From Desulfobacterales bacterium (lineage in GTDB: Bacteria; Desulfobacterota; Desulfobulbia; Desulfobulbales; Desulfocapsaceae), in contig JABDPQ010000033.1 of NCBI GenBank assembly GCA_013042695.1, positions 1 through 7,100 on the forward strand: a stretch of DNA of 7,100 nucleotides. The letters are read 5' to 3'. A model generated the notes under the pieces. That model did no database searches, was not told the origin of the DNA, and worked only from the letters and a program-made list of their open reading frames with translations. Shown here piece by piece: positions 1-6,750 of the stretch. Within the stretch, counting starts at the first letter, position 1, and every line of letters begins with the position of its first letter. The position numbers and the translations under genes were made by a program.

Positions 1-1
1 T

Positions 2-931
2 GCTGATGGAATATGTGCTCTGCATCAGTTTCGTCTCGCTTACCCGGTTGCCAACGCTGAACTTGTCACGGGAGTCAAGCGTGACATAACCCTGCTCTCC
101 AGGTTAAAAGACGTTAGCGGCAGCCAAATTACAGTAATGGATGTCTCCATGCACTCGAACATGGATGATCTTACTCGGCTATTAGAGGCAGATAACGACA
201 TTCTCTACATAGATCACCACTTCGCGGGTGACATTCCGCACTCCGCCCGCCTCAAACACTATATCGATCCGTCACCAGACAAATGTACTTCATTGATTGT
301 TGATGGCATGCTTAACGGTAAATTCCGTCAGTGGGCGTTATGCGGCGCCTTTGGTGACAACTTGCATACGGTTGCTCAGGCGATTGCGGCAGAAATGTCT
401 TTACCCGCTGAGGACACGAAAAAGCTTAGAGAAATTGGTGAGCTCATTAACTACAACGGATATGGTGCCCAGCTGCAGGATCTCTATTTTCCACCAGACC
501 AACTTTTCCGTGTTATTGAGCATTACCGAAATCCTTTAGATTTCTATGACCAATCGAAAACACTGAAGGCACTCAAACGAGGATTCAGCAGCGATATGGA
601 TCAGGCCCTATCTCATTCGGAAATTAAAAAAATGGGTAAAAACAAGGTCTATCGATTTCCGGACAGTCCATGGGCACGAAGGGTTTCAGGAGTTTTCGCC
701 AACCTTAAGGCTCGAGAAAATCCTGAAGGCGCTCACGCCCTCATCACCGAAAATAACGACGAGACATTACGCATCAGTGTCCGGGCACCTCTTGCCGATA
801 GAAAAAACGCCGATACGCTCTGCCGTTCTTTTCCAAGTGGCGGAGGTCGTGCTGCTGCAGCGGGAATTAACACCTTGCCTGCACACCTGCTTGACTCTTT
901 TTTTGAGGCGTTTACAAACACCTATGATTAA
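2..931 (+). CDS. DHH-family phosphoesterase (5' partial)
   Basis: The frame is open from base 2, so the start codon lies upstream of the window; 309 residues are visible. The first codons read ADGICAL, matching DHH motif I (usually D-x-D-G), which implies that only a short N-terminus is missing. Motif II is VMDVSMHS (Asp at 140-142), and motif III is YIDHHFAG, the signature DHH at 212-220. Near the C-terminus is the DHHA1 substrate-binding motif SGGGRAAAAGIN (GGG at 839-847). The family comprises metal-dependent (usually Mn) phosphodiesterases and phosphatases acting on nanoRNA, pAp, cyclic dinucleotides or polyphosphate. The sequence alone does not fix the substrate. The usual GGGH histidine is Arg here. 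An ATG at 137 is internal, because it falls inside motif II. No CBS, GGDEF or membrane segment is visible, so this is a cytosolic, stand-alone DHH-DHHA1 protein. The stop overlaps the proposed start of the next gene. Confidence 0.9.
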   Translation, partial: ADGICALHQFRLAYPVANAELVTGVKRDITLLSRLKDVSGSQITVMDVSMHSNMDDLTRLLEADNDILYIDHHFAGDIPHSARLKHYIDPSPDKCTSLIVDGMLNGKFRQWALCGAFGDNLHTVAQAIAAEMSLPAEDTKKLREIGELINYNGYGAQLQDLYFPPDQLFRVIEHYRNPLDFYDQSKTLKALKRGFSSDMDQALSHSEIKKMGKNKVYRFPDSPWARRVSGVFANLKARENPEGAHALITENNDETLRISVRAPLADRKNADTLCRSFPSGGGRAAAAGINTLPAHLLDSFFEAFTNTYD

Positions 932-2054
932 TATGATTGCTTTCACAATGCCAACACCAGACGACCGCATCAGTTTCAACCAGTCCCATGCAGTTAAAAA
1001 CCTTAACATTATGTCAAGGCGTTCACCCCTTGATCTGGTACTTTTCATACTCGCCCTCTTATGTTGTTTCTCAGGCCAGATTATAGCTGCTGAGCCAAAG
1101 GCAGCGGATCTTGTGGAGGATGGCCAGCTCATTGACCTATCCACTGATCACTATCAGAAATTGTTCCGCGAGCTGCAAGATAGTCATCAGTTCAATGACA
1201 AAGAACTCGTTGAGCTCTTTGAAGGCGTTACCATTAAAAAGCGTGTTCTGGAGCTCATGGATCGCCAGTGGGAAGCAAAGCCATACTATAAATACCGACC
1301 ACTCTTTATTACCGCAAAGACCATTGCAACCGGAAAGAAAAAACTCGCTGCTTTCGAAGATTTGCTGAGCAGAGTCGAAGCGCGCTTTGGAGTTGATAAA
1401 GAAATTGTTATTGCCATCTGGGGCATCGAGTCTCGTTACGGAACGCACAAAGGGAGTTTTCCCGTCTTTCAAACGCTGAATACCCTTTTTGACGCCTATC
1501 CCAGGCGTTCTTCTTTTTTCAGAAAGCAACTCGTACACTTTCTCCTCTTATGCCGAGAAAATCAGATGGATCCTCTCGAAGTTAAAGGATCGTATGCCGG
1601 GGCATTTGGTCAAACCCAATTTATTCCTTCAAGTTTCCGCGAATACGCGGTCAGTTTCGATAACGATCAAAGAAGAGACGTATTCAACTCAACAGAGGAC
1701 ATTTTCGCCTCGATTGCCAACTACCTGCGCAGATTCCACTGGTCATTGAATGCCCCCATTTACGTTGACATCGGGCCTTCTCTGAATTCCCAGGAGTTGA
1801 TTAGCGCCAACCTAAAAGGCCGCAAGGGACGAGTTGACTATCAGGTTGTCAGAAGTAGTCAAGGTGTAGATCTGCCGCAGCCACCTGAAAATCGCAAAGT
1901 ATCAATCGTCGGCCTTGAGATAGCTCCATCAGATGGTGGTGGTTTCCGCTACGTGGCAGGGTACCCAAATTTTCAAGCAATTACGCAGTGGAACCATTCT
2001 AATCGTTACGCCATGGCAGTCACTGAGTTGGCCGAAGCCATAAAAGTTGATTGA
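924..2054 (+). CDS. mltB: MltB-family lytic murein transglycosylase (SLT_2 domain)
   Basis: This is a periplasmic enzyme that cleaves the MurNAc-GlcNAc bond of peptidoglycan non-hydrolytically, leaving 1,6-anhydro-MurNAc ends. Numbered from 924 (376 aa), the SLT_2 domain covers about residues 58-370. IWGIESRYG contains the catalytic Glu169 (codon 1428-1430). GSYAGAFGQTQFIPSSF starts at about residue 222, and the C-terminal hallmark NHSNRYAMAV at about 357. E. coli MltB has 361 aa, so the length fits. A hydrophobic stretch at about 36-54 after SRR acts as the signal sequence. It contains LLCC but no proper lipobox, so the product looks soluble rather than a lipoprotein like E. coli MltB. The start is uncertain. 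ATG 924 overlaps the upstream stop by 8 nt and has a distant GAGG at 905-908. ATG 1011 (347 aa) gives a textbook signal peptide but has no Shine-Dalgarno. The open frame continues upstream to 777 only as a shadow of the DHH gene. The stop is fused to the mltA start. Confidence 0.93.
   Translation: MINMIAFTMPTPDDRISFNQSHAVKNLNIMSRRSPLDLVLFILALLCCFSGQIIAAEPKAADLVEDGQLIDLSTDHYQKLFRELQDSHQFNDKELVELFEGVTIKKRVLELMDRQWEAKPYYKYRPLFITAKTIATGKKKLAAFEDLLSRVEARFGVDKEIVIAIWGIESRYGTHKGSFPVFQTLNTLFDAYPRRSSFFRKQLVHFLLLCRENQMDPLEVKGSYAGAFGQTQFIPSSFREYAVSFDNDQRRDVFNSTEDIFASIANYLRRFHWSLNAPIYVDIGPSLNSQELISANLKGRKGRVDYQVVRSSQGVDLPQPPENRKVSIVGLEIAPSDGGGFRYVAGYPNFQAITQWNHSNRYAMAVTELAEAIKVD
2051..2054 (+). other. 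TTGA stop/start junction coupling mltB and mltA
   Basis: The TTG start of mltA (2051-2053) and the TGA stop of mltB (2052-2054) share bases as TTGA. No good Shine-Dalgarno precedes the TTG (upstream reads CCATAAAAG), so translation of mltA probably relies on ribosomes finishing mltB. This junction is the main reason for preferring the TTG start. Another TTG at 2084 and a GTG at 2063 are possible but lack better sites. Confidence 0.6.
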
Positions 2055-3289
2055 CCCTGTACGTGGCGATCATCAGGTCATTCTTGACAAGGCGTCTGCT
2101 TTGGCCACCTTTTTGTAGAAGGCACATCCTTGTTGTTGTGGTTCTCTGGCTACTGCTTGCCAGTTGCGCCGTGCCGCTTGGCATCGAACCTTTACCGCCA
2201 GATAAGTACCCGCACTTCATAGACGATAGCTCAAAAGACAGCCTTTTAAGAGCAATTGATCGTCAATTACATTACCTCGATACCCAAGAACCCGAGACTC
2301 AGGCACGTATTGGCTCAGAGACCATTACCTACAGCTCTCTTAGACAATCAATCGAAGGGTTTAAGGAGATAATAAAACGTGGTCTGTCCCCGTTTGAACT
2401 TAATCGGGTCATTCACAAGCACTTTACGGTATATGAGGCAGCGGGTAGAGATAAACAAAAACAGATCCTGCTGACAGGCTATTATGAACCACTGTTTGCC
2501 GGCAGTTACGATGCACGACCGCCATATATGTATCCACTTTATGCAATTCCTGATTCTTTGGTAACTGAACAAGGAGAAACACCGAGTATAACCAAAATTG
2601 GCCGCCTGACTGAACATGGAAACCTACGCCCGTATTGGTCAAGAGAGGAAATTGAGCGTAACAACCTGCTTCAGGGAAGCGAACTCGTTTATTTGCGTGA
2701 TCCTCTTGATGCCTACCTTCTCCAAGTGCAGGGTTCAGGGCGAATCAAACTTCCTGATGGGAACATCCGCGCCATTCATTTTGCAGCCTCGAATGGTCTT
2801 GAATACAATAGTCTGGGAAAATTATTCGTTGATGAAGGAATCATGACTAAAGATGAAGTAAATATACCACGGATGAGGAGCTATTTTTCTGAACATCCGG
2901 AAGCTATCAAGCCTATGCTCAATCACAATCCACGATATATTTTTTTCAAATGGGGTGATGAACATGGGCCAAAAGGATCACTTGGAGAGACGCTCACTCC
3001 TGGACGCTCAATCGCCATCGATCAAACAATACTGCCCACTGGAGCTATCGGTTATCTAGTATCACGCAAGCCGGTGCTCAATAAGGAAGGTGATATCGAA
3101 TACTGGGTGCCTCTTAAGCGCTTTGTTATCCCTCAGGACAGCGGTGCCGCAATCCAGGGTGCAGGTCGTGTCGATTTATTTTGGGGGCATGGAGTCTACG
3201 CAGAAGCTGCTGCTAACCATATGAAAGAAACGGGTAAACTCTATTTTTTATTACAGAAGAATTTTGAACTGCCAGAGAAAATCAGGTAA
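2051..3289 (+). CDS. mltA: MltA-family membrane-bound lytic murein transglycosylase (lipoprotein)
   Basis: The 412-aa protein begins with a TTG codon. A basic N-terminus with three Arg pairs or clusters is followed by a hydrophobic run (about 26-37) and the lipobox LASC. Lipidation is predicted at Cys39, and Ala at +2 does not signal inner-membrane retention, so outer-membrane anchoring is expected. The MltA domain is marked by LLTGYYEPLFAGS (about 140-152), YWSREEIE (about 195-202) and DAYLLQVQGSGRI (about 220-232). The C-terminal 3D-type region has LTPGRSIAIDQTILPTGAI (about 315-333), PQDSGAAIQGAGRVDLFWG (361-379) and a final MKETGKLYFLLQ. The conserved aspartates Asp363 and Asp375 lie in the region that carries the catalytic acid in this fold (double-psi beta barrel). 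The fold is unrelated to the lysozyme-like MltB encoded just upstream, yet both give 1,6-anhydromuropeptides. The roughly 100 residues between the lipobox and the domain are normal for the family. Confidence 0.93.
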   Translation: MTLYVAIIRSFLTRRLLWPPFCRRHILVVVVLWLLLASCAVPLGIEPLPPDKYPHFIDDSSKDSLLRAIDRQLHYLDTQEPETQARIGSETITYSSLRQSIEGFKEIIKRGLSPFELNRVIHKHFTVYEAAGRDKQKQILLTGYYEPLFAGSYDARPPYMYPLYAIPDSLVTEQGETPSITKIGRLTEHGNLRPYWSREEIERNNLLQGSELVYLRDPLDAYLLQVQGSGRIKLPDGNIRAIHFAASNGLEYNSLGKLFVDEGIMTKDEVNIPRMRSYFSEHPEAIKPMLNHNPRYIFFKWGDEHGPKGSLGETLTPGRSIAIDQTILPTGAIGYLVSRKPVLNKEGDIEYWVPLKRFVIPQDSGAAIQGAGRVDLFWGHGVYAEAAANHMKETGKLYFLLQKNFELPEKIR

Positions 3290-3329
3290 AATGGTCCATA
3301 ACCGAAAAAAACCACGAGGTAAACAACGT

Positions 3330-3334
3330 AAGGG
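3330..3334 (+). promoter_or_regulatory. Shine-Dalgarno-like site for the SAM hydrolase gene
   Basis: AAGGG lies 11 nt before ATG 3346, slightly long spacing but the best match nearby. A second purine run (GAGG, 3316-3319) is too far away. The only codon upstream in this frame that resembles a start is GTA, so ATG 3346 is the start. The presence of its own site means this gene need not depend on coupling to mltA, which ends 56 nt earlier. Confidence 0.45.
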
Positions 3335-3345
3335 CCCCTATCTTT

Positions 3346-4182
3346 ATGAAAAATCACGTAGCACCTATTACCCTGACAACCGATTTCGGCAATCAAGACG
3401 AATATGTCGGTGTCATGAAAGGGGTAATCCTTTCAATTAACACGAAAATCCCCATAGTCGACCTTGTACACACAATTGCTCCTCAAAACATTCGCCAGGC
3501 AGCGCTGATCATAAAAAATAACTACAAATATTTTCCTCATGGTACTGTTCATCTTGTCGTTGTAGATCCAGGGGTAGGCAGTTCGCGCCGCATTATTGCT
3601 TTTCAGAATAGTGGTCAAATATTTATTGGTCCAGACAACGGCATCTTCACACCATTTTTTGTCAATCAAGACCCATTTGATGTCCATATAGTCGAAAATG
3701 AAGAATTGTTTCTCAATTCCATCAGCAAGACCTTTCATGGCCGAGACATCATGGCTCCGGTTGCCGCACGACTGGCATCCGGTTTGGACATCATCGATGT
3801 CGGGCCGAAAATTGTCTCCAATGCCTGCACAATTATCAGTCTGAGAAATCCGGTTCTGCAGCGTAACGGGGTGACTGGTGAAGTAATCACCATTGATAAT
3901 TTCGGCAATATCAGAACGAATATAACCCTGGCGTACCTCAGCGAGATCGATTTAGGAGAGAAACCCTGTATCACGTTGAAATCTTATACATTCGGGTTTA
4001 TAGACGGCAGCTACAAAGATATAGACAGCGACATGCCCACCGGAATCATCAATAGCAGTGGAGAACTGGAAGTGTGCGTCAAGAATGGAAATGCTGCACG
4101 TTTGTTAAAAACGAACAAAGGAGAACGTGTCTTTGTGCATGGCCATCTTTCAGGCTGTCAAGGGGAAGACATCTTCGTCTAA
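3346..4182 (+). CDS. S-adenosyl-L-methionine hydrolase (adenosine-forming), DUF62/SAM hydroxide adenosyltransferase
   Basis: The 278-aa cytosolic protein belongs to the family that splits SAM with water into adenosine and methionine and is related to bacterial fluorinase and chlorinase. N-terminal domain hallmarks are ITLTTDFGNQDEYVGVMKG (about 8-26), LVVVDPGVGSSRR (70-82) and GPDNGIFTPFF (95-105). FHGRDIMAPVAARLA spans 130-144. The C-terminal beta domain has GEVITIDNFGNIRTNI (178-193). The Asp-Arg-His triad described for the archaeal hydrolase PH0463 is visible as Asp74, Arg81 and His131 with closely similar spacing. That favours water rather than halide as nucleophile, although chloride or fluoride activity cannot be excluded from sequence alone. 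No long fluorinase-type loop insertion is obvious. The physiological purpose of these enzymes is poorly known; removing excess SAM or supplying adenosine has been suggested. The gene follows mltA in the same direction and ends 9 nt before the convergent aroA stop. Confidence 0.92.
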   Translation: MKNHVAPITLTTDFGNQDEYVGVMKGVILSINTKIPIVDLVHTIAPQNIRQAALIIKNNYKYFPHGTVHLVVVDPGVGSSRRIIAFQNSGQIFIGPDNGIFTPFFVNQDPFDVHIVENEELFLNSISKTFHGRDIMAPVAARLASGLDIIDVGPKIVSNACTIISLRNPVLQRNGVTGEVITIDNFGNIRTNITLAYLSEIDLGEKPCITLKSYTFGFIDGSYKDIDSDMPTGIINSSGELEVCVKNGNAARLLKTNKGERVFVHGHLSGCQGEDIFV

Positions 4183-4191
4183 TTGTCAGAA

Positions 4192-5463
4192 CTATCTACT
4201 CAGCGAACCAAAACGCTCCCAGAAATCGGGAAATGATTTGGCAACACACTGCTCACCATGTATTTTAACACCGGGAACACGCAGCCCGGCAACTGCCATA
4301 CTCATTGCCATTCGATGGTCATTATAGGTTTCGATATCTGCCTGGTGCATGTTCGCACCGCCCTCTCCATAGACAACCATGCTATCCGGTCGTTCTTCAA
4401 CCCGTACCCCAAGTTTTGCAAGCTCAGTTGAGACCGCATGAAGCCGATCACACTCTTTTATGCGCAGGTGGGCGATATTGGCAATCTCAGTTGGCCCCCG
4501 AGCAAATGCGGCCACAACGGCCAGGGTGGGAACCACATCAGGCATATTACCCATATCGACCTGTATGCCCTCAAGCACATCAGTGCCTTGCACAGTAATT
4601 CCTTGACCAGACTGCTGTACATTGCAGCCCATCCGAGCCAGTAACGGTACCAGCATCGTATCACCCTGAATCGATGGTACAGGTACATTGCTGACCGTAA
4701 CCCGGCCGCCGGTTATTGCTGCTGCGGCCCAAAAATATGAGGCATTGCTGGCATCTCCTTCTATGTGATAATCACGGCCCCGGTATGTCCCCTGCTGGAT
4801 TGAAAATGAGGCAAAATCCTGGGCTGATTCTACCAAAATACCAAAATCTGCCATGACCTGTATCGTCATGGCAACATATGGTTTGGACAACACTTCTCCT
4901 CGCACCTCAAGAATGGCAGGCTCTATTGCATACGGTGCAACCAGTAAAAGTGATGAGAGATATTGACTGGATTTTCCTTCCGGCAATACGGTTTTGCCGC
5001 CTTTAATACCATCTGCGAGTATACTGAGCGGGGGACAGCCGGATTGGTTGATCGACTCTATGTCCACTCCCCATCCCTGCAACGCTTCAATAAGCGGAGC
5101 AATCGGCCGCTCATGCATGCGCTCATCACCATCAATAATGAATTCTCCATGTCCGAGTGAGGCGATTGAGGTCAGAAAACGGGTAGCGGTACCATTATTT
5201 CCAAGAAAGATATCATCGCCCGGTTCCTGGATAATCCCCTTGCTGCCTTTGATATACCAACAATCCTGATCTTTGCGGACAGCAATTCCCATAGATTTCA
5301 GAGCTTGCGATGAGAAATCGGTATCATCACTGACAAGAGGGTTTTGGAGTATGCTCCTGCCATCGGCAAGCGCTGCCGCTAGCAATGCCCTTTGAGTGAT
5401 GCTTTTAGAGCCAGGTACGGCAATGACTGCATCGATGTTTTCTGTGGGGATGATCTCTATCAT
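4192..5463 (-). CDS. aroA: 3-phosphoshikimate 1-carboxyvinyltransferase (EPSP synthase)
   Basis: This 423-aa cytosolic enzyme transfers the enolpyruvyl group of PEP to shikimate 3-phosphate, the step before chorismate synthase in aromatic amino acid synthesis. Family motifs run the full length. PGSKSITQRALLAAALA carries the active-site Lys20. LGNNGTATRFLTS is at 87-99, DGDERMHERPIAPL at 111-124, SSQYLSSLLL at 165-174, and EGDASNASYFW at 235-245. NMPDVVPTLA carries the catalytic Asp309, and RIKECDRLHA carries Glu337. YNDHRMAM is at 380-387 and AKSFPDFW at 408-415. No frameshift or truncation is seen. The PEP/glyphosate loop differs from the common GNAGTAMRP form. The start at 5463 places the first strand directly before PGSKS, as usual, though no clear Shine-Dalgarno precedes it. 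A 75-nt gap separates it from the DUF1232 gene upstream; I saw no convincing promoter or terminator there, so it may be read through from pyrD. Confidence 0.97.
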   Translation of the reverse strand: MIEIIPTENIDAVIAVPGSKSITQRALLAAALADGRSILQNPLVSDDTDFSSQALKSMGIAVRKDQDCWYIKGSKGIIQEPGDDIFLGNNGTATRFLTSIASLGHGEFIIDGDERMHERPIAPLIEALQGWGVDIESINQSGCPPLSILADGIKGGKTVLPEGKSSQYLSSLLLVAPYAIEPAILEVRGEVLSKPYVAMTIQVMADFGILVESAQDFASFSIQQGTYRGRDYHIEGDASNASYFWAAAAITGGRVTVSNVPVPSIQGDTMLVPLLARMGCNVQQSGQGITVQGTDVLEGIQVDMGNMPDVVPTLAVVAAFARGPTEIANIAHLRIKECDRLHAVSTELAKLGVRVEERPDSMVVYGEGGANMHQADIETYNDHRMAMSMAVAGLRVPGVKIHGEQCVAKSFPDFWERFGSLSR

Positions 5464-5538
5464 GTACAGTTAATTGTCTGTTCTTTGAATGATGACAAAC
5501 TATTTCCCGTGGTCTCTAGAACTGCCTCTCGCATGAAA

Positions 5539-5808
5539 TCAACCTAAGCCGCCTGTCCTGTCCGGTTTATCACTGGCATCTTTTTTCAACAGTTTAATGG
5601 CCAGTCCGACAAGAAGTGAAACCAGAACAAAATCATCAATAATACCAATTCCGAGAATCCAGTCAGGCAGGAGGTCGTAAGGGGAAATCAAATAGAGCAG
5701 TGCTGCAAGTACAATTGCTTTTACACTCCAAGGAGTATCACGGTGCATGAACAGTTTAAAATACATTACACCATTTTTAACTAATCGCAGCAGAGCAGAT
5801 TGTTTCAT
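5539..5808 (-). CDS. DUF1232 (YkvA-like) small membrane protein
   Basis: The 89-aa protein has a basic N-terminus (about 1-30) and a hydrophobic hairpin (about 31-73). It carries the DUF1232 signature: LISPYDLLPDWI (40-51) followed by GIGIIDDFVLVSLL (53-66). The conserved acidic pairs lie at the S-P-x-D-L-x-P-D turn and at IDD. The C-terminus is charged (KKDASDKPDR) and probably cytoplasmic. Two short membrane-associated helices are likely. The biochemical role of DUF1232 proteins is not established, and I do not assign one. The length is typical for minimal members. The ATG lies 3 nt past the pyrD stop with no independent Shine-Dalgarno of note, so it is almost certainly co-transcribed with pyrK-pyrD and translated by reinitiation. 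Confidence 0.88.
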   Translation of the reverse strand: MKQSALLRLVKNGVMYFKLFMHRDTPWSVKAIVLAALLYLISPYDLLPDWILGIGIIDDFVLVSLLVGLAIKLLKKDASDKPDRTGGLG

Positions 5809-5811
5809 AAT

Positions 5812-6750
5812 CTAGACAGCAAGTGCGCCAATTAAATCTCTGATGGAAGTCAGCTGCTGATCCTTTACATAATCACCTATGCCATCAACGATTTCCTCAC
5901 TTACCCGAGGATTAACAAAATTTGCGGTGCCAATCTGTACGGCGGTGGCACCGGCCAGGATAAACTCCAAGGCATCTTCGGTGGTATCGATTCCGCCGAT
6001 TCCTATGACTGGAATTTCGACTGTCCGAGCCACCTGGTAAACCATTCGCAGCGCTATTGGCTTAATCGCAGGACCAGACAATCCACCAATCACATTTGCC
6101 AAAACCGGTTTTCTCTTCTTCACGTCTATGGCCATGCCGATCAATGTATTGATCAAAGATATTGAGTCGGCACCACCATCCTCAACCGCTTGGGCGAGCA
6201 GCGCAATATCGGAAACATTCGGTGACAGTTTTACCATTACAGGCACATCTGCAGTCTTTTTGACTATCTCAGTCACTGCTGCAGCCATTTTAGGATCAGT
6301 CCCAAAAGCGACACCACCCTTTTTGACATTCGGGCAGGAGATGTTTACTTCGATCGCACCAATTCCCTCGACACCAACCAAACGCCTGGTTATTTCCTGA
6401 TACTCCTCAAGAGAATCACCGAGGATATTAACGACAATCGGTACATTAATACCCCGAAGATAGGGTATTTTCTCAGAAATAAACCGTTCTACACCAACAT
6501 TTTGTAAGCCAATGGCATTGAGCATGCCGCATGCTGTCTCCACAATTCGCGGCGGAGGATTTCCGCTTCTAGGTTCCAATGAGATTCCTTTAACAATAAT
6601 GCCGCCAAGCCGGTGCAGGTTAAGCAGGTTCTCGAATTCCCTGGCATAGCCGAACGTACCCGATGCGGTCATTACGGGATTTTGCAGTTCGAGTGCACCA
6701 ATATTTACTCGCAGATCAGGGTAAGAATTTTGATTTGTTACGAATTCCAT
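5812..6750 (-). CDS. pyrD: Dihydroorotate dehydrogenase B (NAD+), catalytic subunit
   Basis: The 312-aa FMN-dependent TIM-barrel enzyme oxidises dihydroorotate to orotate in de novo pyrimidine synthesis. Residues 23-37 (QNPVMTASGTFGYAR) and IIVKGISLEPRSGNPPPR (51-68) are typical of class 1; Lys54 is the FMN-contacting lysine. ACGMLNAIGLQNVG (73-86) and VNILG (107-111) follow. EVNISCPNVKKGG (134-146) contains Cys139, the catalytic base that marks class 1 (class 2 uses Ser). FMN-phosphate binding is supported by IPVIGIGGIDTTEDALEFI and by AGATAVQIGTANF near the C-terminus. Subclass 1B, which pairs with PyrK to use NAD+, is indicated by the adjacent pyrK and the overall sequence. The start overlaps the pyrK stop by 13 nt and has an excellent Shine-Dalgarno. 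The functional complex is expected to be a PyrD2-PyrK2 heterotetramer in the cytosol. Confidence 0.97.
   Translation of the reverse strand: MEFVTNQNSYPDLRVNIGALELQNPVMTASGTFGYAREFENLLNLHRLGGIIVKGISLEPRSGNPPPRIVETACGMLNAIGLQNVGVERFISEKIPYLRGINVPIVVNILGDSLEEYQEITRRLVGVEGIGAIEVNISCPNVKKGGVAFGTDPKMAAAVTEIVKKTADVPVMVKLSPNVSDIALLAQAVEDGGADSISLINTLIGMAIDVKKRKPVLANVIGGLSGPAIKPIALRMVYQVARTVEIPVIGIGGIDTTEDALEFILAGATAVQIGTANFVNPRVSEEIVDGIGDYVKDQQLTSIRDLIGALAV

Noticed and set aside
777..923. Upstream extension of the MltB frame to an ATG at 777
   Set aside because: This stretch lies inside the well-conserved C-terminal DHHA1 part of the phosphoesterase in another frame, and its translation shows no MltB-like or signal-peptide character.
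1011..1040. Twin-arginine (Tat) export motif SRRSPLD in MltB
   Set aside because: The Phe and Lys of the SRRxFLK consensus are replaced by Pro and Asp. Known MltB enzymes are Sec exported, so the two arginines are probably just the basic n-region.
1137..1538. Long antisense ORF opposite mltB, and similar antisense or alternate-frame ORFs elsewhere
   Set aside because: Their translations show no domain or signal character, and each lies fully over a gene with strong family motifs in another frame.
3291..3440. Possible 49-codon basic ORF starting just after the mltA stop
   Set aside because: About two thirds overlaps the conserved start of the SAM hydrolase in another frame. It resembles no known small protein, and the site before it (AGG) is weak. 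It is most likely chance.
4271..4289. Inverted repeat CCGGG/CCCGG near the end of aroA as a terminator
   Set aside because: The stem is only 5 bp with a 9-nt loop, there is no following T-run in either direction, and it sits within conserved aroA coding sequence.
5464..5538. Promoter for aroA in the 75-nt gap after the DUF1232 gene
   Set aside because: A TTGTCA-like box exists on the minus strand, but the -10 match at proper spacing is poor (about three of six) and would lie almost on the start codon. An imperfect palindrome at 5466-5481 (ACAG...CTGT) is too short and mismatched to call an operator.
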